Below are positions 14,749 through 19,970 of a DNA stretch of 19,970 bases, piece after piece. Below the pieces are notes generated by a model. It was not told the DNA's origin, made no database searches, and worked only from the letters and a program-made list of their open reading frames with translations. Positions within the stretch are counted from its first letter, which is position 1. Every line of letters starts with the position of its first letter. The stretch lies in assembly GCA_041664945.1 (NCBI GenBank), contig JBAYJY010000080.1, positions 1 to 19,970 on the forward strand, read 5' to 3'. The DNA is from JBAYJY01 sp041664945 (GTDB lineage: Bacteria > UBP15 > UBA6099). Both the position numbers and the translations under genes were made by a program.

Positions 14749-15516
14749 ATGATAACTTTATCAGCAACACAGATTGACACGTTTCTCAGATGTCCACTCC
14801 AACATAAGTTCAAGTACCAGGACAAACTGGAGCCACCGGCAATATCCCCGGCATTGGCACTGGGGTCAGCCGTACATTCCTGCATCAAGTTCCATTGGAA
14901 GAAGCTCCAGTCTGGTCAGCGGCTGTCGTCAGATGTTCTCGTTCAGGCTTTCGACGAGGACTTTGAGCGGGCCTGTTCCGTTCCCATTAAGGAGAACGGG
15001 AAAACGGAAGAAGAATTGCGCACACAAGGTCAGGAACTTATCCGGGCGTATGCCGCATACCTTGATGAAGTAGGCGAGCAGGATCCTCCGCTTGCCGTGG
15101 AGGAAAAGTTCGAAGTTCCGATTGTTGACCTGTCCACAGGCGAGAAGCTGGATGATGTCATGCTCATCGGCTTCCTCGACAGGATTGATGCCACCGGATG
15201 TCCCGTGGAAGTTAAGACGGCGCGAAGCGCATGGAGTCAGTGGGATGCGGATACACAACTCCAAATGAGTTTGTACGCATACGCTATCGCGTATCAGCGA
15301 CAGCACGACAGCGTCGATGGCGTGTTCGAGGTCGTGGTGAAAAACAAGAAGCCACGCGTGGATGTGCTGAGGACAAAACGCTCCGAGCGTGACTTCTCAC
15401 AAATGTTCCGTATCACGCAGAATGTTGTCCGCGCCATTGACGCGGGCATCCACTACCAGAATCGAGGGTTCCATTGCCCGATGTGTGACTTCGTTCGAGA
15501 ATGCAGGTCGTGGTAA
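14749..15516 (+). CDS. Cas4/RecB-like PD-(D/E)XK nuclease with probable [4Fe-4S] cluster
   Basis: The 255-aa product has the RecB/Cas4-type nuclease core: H43 in GSAVHS, D144 in GFLDRID, E154-V-K156 in PVEVKT and Q170 or Q172 in DTQLQMSLYAYA. One cysteine near the N-terminus (C15 in FLRCPLQ) and three at the C-terminus (C243, C246, C252 in CPMCDFVREC) form the arrangement that binds a [4Fe-4S] cluster in Cas4 and AddB. Exonuclease activity on DNA ends is expected from the family. There are no CRISPR genes or arrays in the window, so it is better described as a PD-(D/E)XK exonuclease than as Cas4. The ATG at 14749 has AAAGGAG eight to nine bases before it. A terminator follows, so it ends the first transcription unit. 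Confidence 0.88.
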   Translation: MITLSATQIDTFLRCPLQHKFKYQDKLEPPAISPALALGSAVHSCIKFHWKKLQSGQRLSSDVLVQAFDEDFERACSVPIKENGKTEEELRTQGQELIRAYAAYLDEVGEQDPPLAVEEKFEVPIVDLSTGEKLDDVMLIGFLDRIDATGCPVEVKTARSAWSQWDADTQLQMSLYAYAIAYQRQHDSVDGVFEVVVKNKKPRVDVLRTKRSERDFSQMFRITQNVVRAIDAGIHYQNRGFHCPMCDFVRECRSW

Positions 15517-15526
15517 CACGATGAAT

Positions 15527-15565
15527 AGTGCCGGTTGGGGTCACAGCACCCCGCCGGCGCTTTTT
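15527..15565 (+). terminator. Intrinsic terminator after the nuclease gene
   Basis: AGTGCCGG...GGGGT, loop CACAGC, ACCCC...CCGGCGCT followed by TTTTT (15561-15565). The outer stem has one G-T pair and the inner stem five pairs. It begins ten bases after the nuclease stop codon. Confidence 0.8.
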
Positions 15566-15603
15566 GTCACACCCCTCGGATATAATGGTTGCGAAAACAA
15601 TGC

Positions 15604-15633
15604 TTGCTGTTGTCTGAAGTATCGGGGTATAAT
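15604..15633 (+). promoter_or_regulatory. Candidate promoter of the methyltransferase-restriction operon
   Basis: TTGCTG (15604-15609), 18 bases, then a perfect TATAAT (15628-15633), about 75 bases before the start codon and just after a terminator. A second TATAAT occurs at 15581-15586 without a well-placed -35 box; it may be an alternative start. Confidence 0.5.
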
Positions 15634-15708
15634 GTCCGCAACTTTAAGCCATCCGGACGATAGCAGATAAGTGCCGATGACATAACAACATTGCAAGGGG
15701 GAAAACCC

Positions 15709-18603
15709 GTGGCAAAACGAGGGCGTCCACCGAAAGAGACAACTACAAAAAGTGCAAAGGTTAGCATTCCTAAAAGCCGTAAGAGCACGGCCAGTGGGAC
15801 ACTGCCGCTAACGGGAATGTATGAACATAAGGAAGCAGACCTCGCGCTTCGCCCGGAGGTGGGAACACAGTCACAGTTCCGGAAGAAGAAAGAACCTGTC
15901 CGTTATCGTTACGATTCCTCCATGTCGCCGGCACTGGACTGGGACGGGCAGAACGGCGCACGCGAATTGGGTGAATGGCTGATAGCCCGCATCGAGGAGG
16001 CTGCCGCACTGCCGGCACCTCATCAGTTCGATAAACCGCAGGAGTTTGTCAGCGGCGAAGCCAGTGGCCAGGTGCGCGTGTCCGTTCGCAATCTCAAAGA
16101 GGCCGTGGATGAGTTGAAGCGGCTTGGTGGTCCATTCCTGACTTGGGCGGGCAAAGCGGAACGTCTGTCTTTCGATGTGCCGACACTTCCACTGTTCGTT
16201 CACGAGCGACTGTCCACAAAGGCTATCATCGAGACGCTGAAGGCGCACAAGAGGGACAAACAACTTGACCTGCTCGATCTGTTTGGAGATCCGCAGCACG
16301 ACATCTCAGACCAAGTTCTTCGGGCTTACGAGTACCGGGACAAATGGGTCAACCGGATGGTGCTTGGCGATTCGCTCGTGGTAATGAACTCGCTCCTGCA
16401 CTACGAAGGACTCGGTGGGCAGGTGCAGATGATCTATATGGATCCGCCATACGGAGTGAAGTTCGGCTCCAACTTTCAGCCGTTCATCCGCAAGCGCGAC
16501 GTGAAGCACAATGAGGACGGCGACCTGACCCGCGAGCCGGAGATGGTGAAAGCATATCGCGACACGTGGGAACTCGGCCTTCACTCCTATCTTACTTATA
16601 TGCGCGACCGGCTGTTGCTTAGCCGCGACCTACTCACTCCAAGCGGCAGCGTGTTCGTACAGATCAGCAATGAGAATCTTCACCACGTTCGGGAGCTAAT
16701 GGATGAGGTGTTCGGGGCGGAGAACTTCTGCTCAGTAATTGCATTCAGAAAGACAAGCGGTTTCGGCGGAGGATTAATAGACTCTGTTGTGGACTATCTT
16801 CTATGGTATGCAAAAGACAAAGAACGAGTCAAGTACAATCAATTGTTTACATCAAAGACACCCCCAATCAATGATCCCAATTATAGGTTCATTGAATTGT
16901 TGAATGGTGACCGAAGGCAGATGACGAAAGAGGAACGTTCTAACCCTGCCTTGTTGCCGAAAGGAACAAAGATATACAGATTCGATAACATAACATCGGA
17001 TGGTGTATCTTCATCCGATGACAGATTCGTGTATAACGGAGAAGAGTTCCGTCCAGGCGGTAACCTTCATTGGAAGACAACGATGGAAGGAATGCAAAGG
17101 TTGCTAAAGAATGGTCGTATTGAGAAAGCTGGCAGGCAGCTTTCATATATCCGATTCTTCGATGACTTTGCCTTTACTCAGATGCCGAATGTATGGGATG
17201 ATACTGCCACTGGTGGTTTCGGAGACACAAAGTTCTATGTTGTGCAGACTACAATTAAGACTGTCGCACGGTCCCTTCTTATGACCACCGATCCCGGCGA
17301 TCTCGTGCTTGACCCGACTTGCGGCAGCGGGACTACGGCTTACGTCGCCGAGCAGTGGGGGCGACGATGGATAACGATAGACACAAGCCGGGTGCCGCTC
17401 GCGCTGGCGCGACAACGACTGCTGACAGCGACGTTCCCATTCTATGCCCTGAGAGACGAATCGCGCGGCCCAGCGGGAGGCTTCACTTACGTGCGGAAGC
17501 AGAACGCAAGGGGCGAGGAAGTCGGCGGCATTGTGCCACATATAATGCTGGAGAGTATTGCAAAGAACGAGCCACCGGCAGAGGAAGTACTTGTTGACCG
17601 CCCAGAAGTGGACAACAAGATCACACGCGTGACAGGGCCATTCTGCTTTGAGGCGACGATACCGACGCCAGTGGACTGGGAAGGTGATGGAATAGAAGAC
17701 AGTGGCGCACCGAATGTAGCTGAGTACGGTCCTTTCGTGGAGCGGATGCTGGAGGTGCTGAGGCAATCGCCAGTGCTGCACTTGGATGGCAAAAAGACAG
17801 TTACGCTGAAGAATGTGAGACCGCCAGCGAAAACATTGTCTCTATCTGCGGAGGCCGTTGTGTCCGGTTATCAGGAGAAAAAGAAGCTGACGCTCGACGA
17901 AGCTGTGCAGGAGGCTGATGAAGCTACAGGGGGCGCATTACCATTTGGCGGTAAGACCGTAGCAATTGTATTCGGCCCGGAGAACGGGGCTGTTAGTGAG
18001 AAACTGGTGTACGAGGCCGCGAGGGAAGCACACGCGAAAAACTACAGCCACCTGTATGTGATCGGGTTTGCCATTCAGTCCAACGCGCGGAAACTCATAG
18101 ATGAATCCGAGGCCGCTATGGGCGTGCCCGCAACTTATGTACAGGCAACACCCGACCTGATGATGGGCGACCTGCTGAAGAACATGCGTAGTAGTCAGAT
18201 ATTCAGTGTGTGCGGACTTCCGGAAGTGAAACTTCACAAGATCCCGGCAAAGGGTGGCGAACCGGAGATGTGGCAGGTGGAACTGCTCGGCATGGACGTG
18301 TTTGATCCGATCACGATGGAGACAGACCATCGCAAGGGCGATGATGTGCCGGCGTGGTTCCTCGACACGAACTATAACAATATGTGCTTCCACGTGGGGC
18401 AGGCTTTCTTCCCGCGCACGAGCGCGTGGGATGGCCTGAAGCGTGCGCTGAAAGCCACATACGAGGAAGGCGTGTGGGATCACCTTGCAGGAACAAAAAG
18501 CGCGCCTTTCGAGGCGGGCGAACACGGTCAGATTGCCGTGAAGGTGATTGACGACCGTGGAAATGAACTGATGGTTGTGAAGGCTCTGAAGGAGGCGAAG
18601 TGA
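15709..18603 (+). CDS. Large beta-class site-specific DNA methyltransferase (type III Mod-like)
   Basis: The 964-aa product methylates a base in a specific DNA sequence, probably N6-adenine. The order of motifs is beta class: DPPYGVKF (catalytic motif IV, D245-Y248) first, then DPTCGSGTT (AdoMet-binding motif I, from D535). The roughly 290 residues between them hold the target recognition domain. The N-terminus (AKRGRPPKE...) is basic with an AT-hook-like RGRPPK. The C-terminal 350 residues are an extension also present in Mod proteins that pair with large helicase-type Res subunits. A GTG at 15709 is chosen: AAGGGGG lies seven to eight bases upstream and MAKRGRPPK is a natural start. The stop overlaps the Res gene (TGATG). 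DNA from about 16735 to 17250 is AT-richer than both flanks. Confidence 0.9.
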   Translation: MAKRGRPPKETTTKSAKVSIPKSRKSTASGTLPLTGMYEHKEADLALRPEVGTQSQFRKKKEPVRYRYDSSMSPALDWDGQNGARELGEWLIARIEEAAALPAPHQFDKPQEFVSGEASGQVRVSVRNLKEAVDELKRLGGPFLTWAGKAERLSFDVPTLPLFVHERLSTKAIIETLKAHKRDKQLDLLDLFGDPQHDISDQVLRAYEYRDKWVNRMVLGDSLVVMNSLLHYEGLGGQVQMIYMDPPYGVKFGSNFQPFIRKRDVKHNEDGDLTREPEMVKAYRDTWELGLHSYLTYMRDRLLLSRDLLTPSGSVFVQISNENLHHVRELMDEVFGAENFCSVIAFRKTSGFGGGLIDSVVDYLLWYAKDKERVKYNQLFTSKTPPINDPNYRFIELLNGDRRQMTKEERSNPALLPKGTKIYRFDNITSDGVSSSDDRFVYNGEEFRPGGNLHWKTTMEGMQRLLKNGRIEKAGRQLSYIRFFDDFAFTQMPNVWDDTATGGFGDTKFYVVQTTIKTVARSLLMTTDPGDLVLDPTCGSGTTAYVAEQWGRRWITIDTSRVPLALARQRLLTATFPFYALRDESRGPAGGFTYVRKQNARGEEVGGIVPHIMLESIAKNEPPAEEVLVDRPEVDNKITRVTGPFCFEATIPTPVDWEGDGIEDSGAPNVAEYGPFVERMLEVLRQSPVLHLDGKKTVTLKNVRPPAKTLSLSAEAVVSGYQEKKKLTLDEAVQEADEATGGALPFGGKTVAIVFGPENGAVSEKLVYEAAREAHAKNYSHLYVIGFAIQSNARKLIDESEAAMGVPATYVQATPDLMMGDLLKNMRSSQIFSVCGLPEVKLHKIPAKGGEPEMWQVELLGMDVFDPITMETDHRKGDDVPAWFLDTNYNNMCFHVGQAFFPRTSAWDGLKRALKATYEEGVWDHLAGTKSAPFEAGEHGQIAVKVIDDRGNELMVVKALKEAK

Positions 18604-19970
18604 TGGCAGACTACGAAGTCCCACAACCAATACTTAATTCTCCATTCGAGGAACCGAAGCAATACTGGTACATCGAGGAAGGGAAACCACCGGAACAGCG
18701 GCAGGGCCGGCGACCGGCGGGATACTTCTACCGCGATCCGAAAGCACAGACTTCGGATACAGATAGCGGCGCACGGGGACAATGGATGGAACTTGCCCTC
18801 GTCAACCTTATCCGCGAGCGGGTGACGGAATGGCGAAGGATGAAATGGCCGGGTGTGTCCAGGACAACGCTTGAACTTTTAGAGTACTGGCAACGCGAAG
18901 GCCGGCAACAGCGTCTGTTCTTCGCCCAATTAGAAGCGGCGGAGACAGCAATATTCCTGACCGAAGCGCGGGCTGACTACTTACAGGGCATTGACGTGCC
19001 GATGGATGAACCGAGCGATGACCGCAAGGCAGAAGGATATAATGCTTTTCGAAGATACGCTTGCAAGATGGCGACGGGAGCCGGAAAAACGACCGTAATG
19101 GGAATGCTGGCGGCGTGGAGTATCCTGAACAAAGTGAACAATCGTGGCGACGCGCGATTCTCGGATGTCGTGCTTGTCGTTTGCCCCAATATCACCATCC
19201 GGAACAGATTGCAGGAACTGGATCCGCAGAACGGCGAAGCGAGTCTATATCGGACACGCGACCTCGTACCGCCGCATCTGATGGCGGACCTGACAAAGGG
19301 TCGTGTGCTGGTGACGAACTGGCACGTGTTCGAGCCACAGGGCGTACAGGTTGGCGGCGTGAGCGCAAAAGTGGCGAAAGCCGGCGTCCCGGTGCGTATG
19401 CGGGAGGCAATCACCATCGGCCCGAAGACCACAACCGCACGAGGGCGACGGTATCTTTCGATGAAGGAACTGGATAGGCAGGTAGCAGCCGGTCTCATTG
19501 AGATAAAGGAAGAAGAACGCGACTCGCAGGGCAATCTGAAAAAGGTTATCGTGGAGTCGGTGAAGTATATTGAAAGCGACACATCGTTGGTGAACCGCGT
19601 TCTCGGCCGCGAGGTCGGAGGCAAGCAGAACATTCTTGTGTTCTGCGATGAGGCGCACCACGCCTACCGCATCCGCAAGCCGGAGCCGGATGAGGCAGAA
19701 GACGATCTGTTCGGTGAGGAAGAAGAAAGCGAAGTGTTTGTAAAGGAGGCCACCGTATGGGTTGAAGGCCTCGACAAGATCAACAAACTGCGCGGGATCA
19801 ACTTCTGCGTTGACCTGTCAGCGACACCGTACTTTCTTGCGCGTGTCGGGCAGGAAACAAACCGGACGTTCCCATGGGTCGTGAGCGAATTCGGCCTGAC
19901 AGATGCTATTGAGTCCGGTCTGGTTAAGATCCCGCAGTTGGCTGTTCGGGACACGACGGGGGCAGCGATA
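18603..19970 (+). CDS. Type III-like restriction subunit, DEAH-type helicase (partial, runs off window)
   Basis: The frame is open through the window end: 456 codons without a stop. It carries superfamily 2 helicase motifs: Walker A ATGAGKTT (157-164, K162), DEAH box FCDEAHH (D349-H352) and motif III DLSATPYF (S406-T408). The N-terminal 150 residues are unlike classical EcoP1I-type Res and match what I recall as the BPTD_3080-type restriction enzymes. About 190 residues separate Walker A from the DEAH box and include a basic segment (VRMREAITIGPKTTTARG). The expected C-terminal helicase half and nuclease domain lie outside the window. The ATG overlaps the Mod stop codon by one base, with GGAGG upstream, so Mod and Res are translationally coupled. 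Function: ATP-driven scanning and cutting of DNA lacking the modification. Confidence 0.88.
   Translation, partial: MADYEVPQPILNSPFEEPKQYWYIEEGKPPEQRQGRRPAGYFYRDPKAQTSDTDSGARGQWMELALVNLIRERVTEWRRMKWPGVSRTTLELLEYWQREGRQQRLFFAQLEAAETAIFLTEARADYLQGIDVPMDEPSDDRKAEGYNAFRRYACKMATGAGKTTVMGMLAAWSILNKVNNRGDARFSDVVLVVCPNITIRNRLQELDPQNGEASLYRTRDLVPPHLMADLTKGRVLVTNWHVFEPQGVQVGGVSAKVAKAGVPVRMREAITIGPKTTTARGRRYLSMKELDRQVAAGLIEIKEEERDSQGNLKKVIVESVKYIESDTSLVNRVLGREVGGKQNILVFCDEAHHAYRIRKPEPDEAEDDLFGEEEESEVFVKEATVWVEGLDKINKLRGINFCVDLSATPYFLARVGQETNRTFPWVVSEFGLTDAIESGLVKIPQLAVRDTTGAAI

Noticed and set aside
14749..15516. Cas4 of a CRISPR-Cas system
   Set aside because: The fold and cysteines fit, but there are no other cas genes and no CRISPR array in the window; stand-alone PD-(D/E)XK nucleases of mobile elements look the same.
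17143..18630. Long minus-strand frames opposite the methyltransferase gene (212 and 230 codons)
   Set aside because: They are shadows of a strongly supported plus-strand gene, with no family resemblance and odd composition rich in Cys, His and Arg.

Overview
The window reads as chromosomal DNA from a Gram-negative, probably anaerobic or microaerophilic bacterium that uses carbohydrates. Evidence for this is two exported glycoside hydrolases (GH78 and GH99 types), a signal-peptide protein whose second half looks like an outer-membrane barrel, and a rubrerythrin. Relics of REP-associated tyrosine transposases (RAYT) suggest a large genome of the kind found in PVC-group, Hydrogenedentes-like or Desulfobacterota-like lineages. 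No marker gene fixes the phylum, so this is inference.

Layout: (1) 1-3190 holds a leftward GH78 alpha-L-rhamnosidase gene bracketed by two 91-bp direct repeats. Each repeat is the upstream flank and first codons of a RAYT gene. A GAATTC-rich patch and one copy of a 33-bp dispersed repeat lie nearby. (2) 3190-4437 is AT-rich, with an unknown 216-aa gene and short ORF remnants. (3) 4438-5571 is a rightward, secreted GH99-type endo-mannosidase/mannanase-like gene. (4) 5732-9584 is a leftward run of housekeeping and envelope genes: TspO-like protein, DUF2177 protein, rubrerythrin with a near-consensus promoter, a four-helix membrane protein, and a two-part exported protein. (5) 9585-11732 is AT-rich and carries an Ogg-type DNA glycosylase gene bracketed by two copies of the 33-bp repeat, convergent with a HEPN-like protein gene. 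(6) At 11953-11994 there is a 3' tRNA fragment, apparently Ala with anticodon GGC, followed by a perfect bidirectional terminator.

(7) From 12385 to the window end, base composition shifts to GC-rich and every gene points right, nearly all with an AAGGAG-type ribosome binding site. The order is: 50-aa membrane protein, 164-aa unknown protein, 52-aa membrane protein, DUF932 protein, 90-aa membrane protein, Cas4/RecB-like PD-(D/E)XK nuclease with four cysteines, terminator and promoter, large beta-class DNA methyltransferase (Mod), and a DEAH helicase/restriction subunit (Res) that runs off the end. GC-rich hairpins separate several of the genes.

Region 7 is the most interesting part. The Mod and Res genes overlap (TGATG) and form a type III-like restriction-modification pair. 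They follow a cluster of DUF932, nuclease and tiny membrane-protein genes typical of plasmids and integrative elements, next to a broken tRNA. The simplest reading is an integrated element, or defence island, carrying its own restriction-modification system. The middle of the methyltransferase gene is markedly AT-richer than its flanks, which suggests an exchanged target-recognition domain. Whether the small genes cooperate with the restriction system or are only fellow cargo cannot be decided from the sequence.
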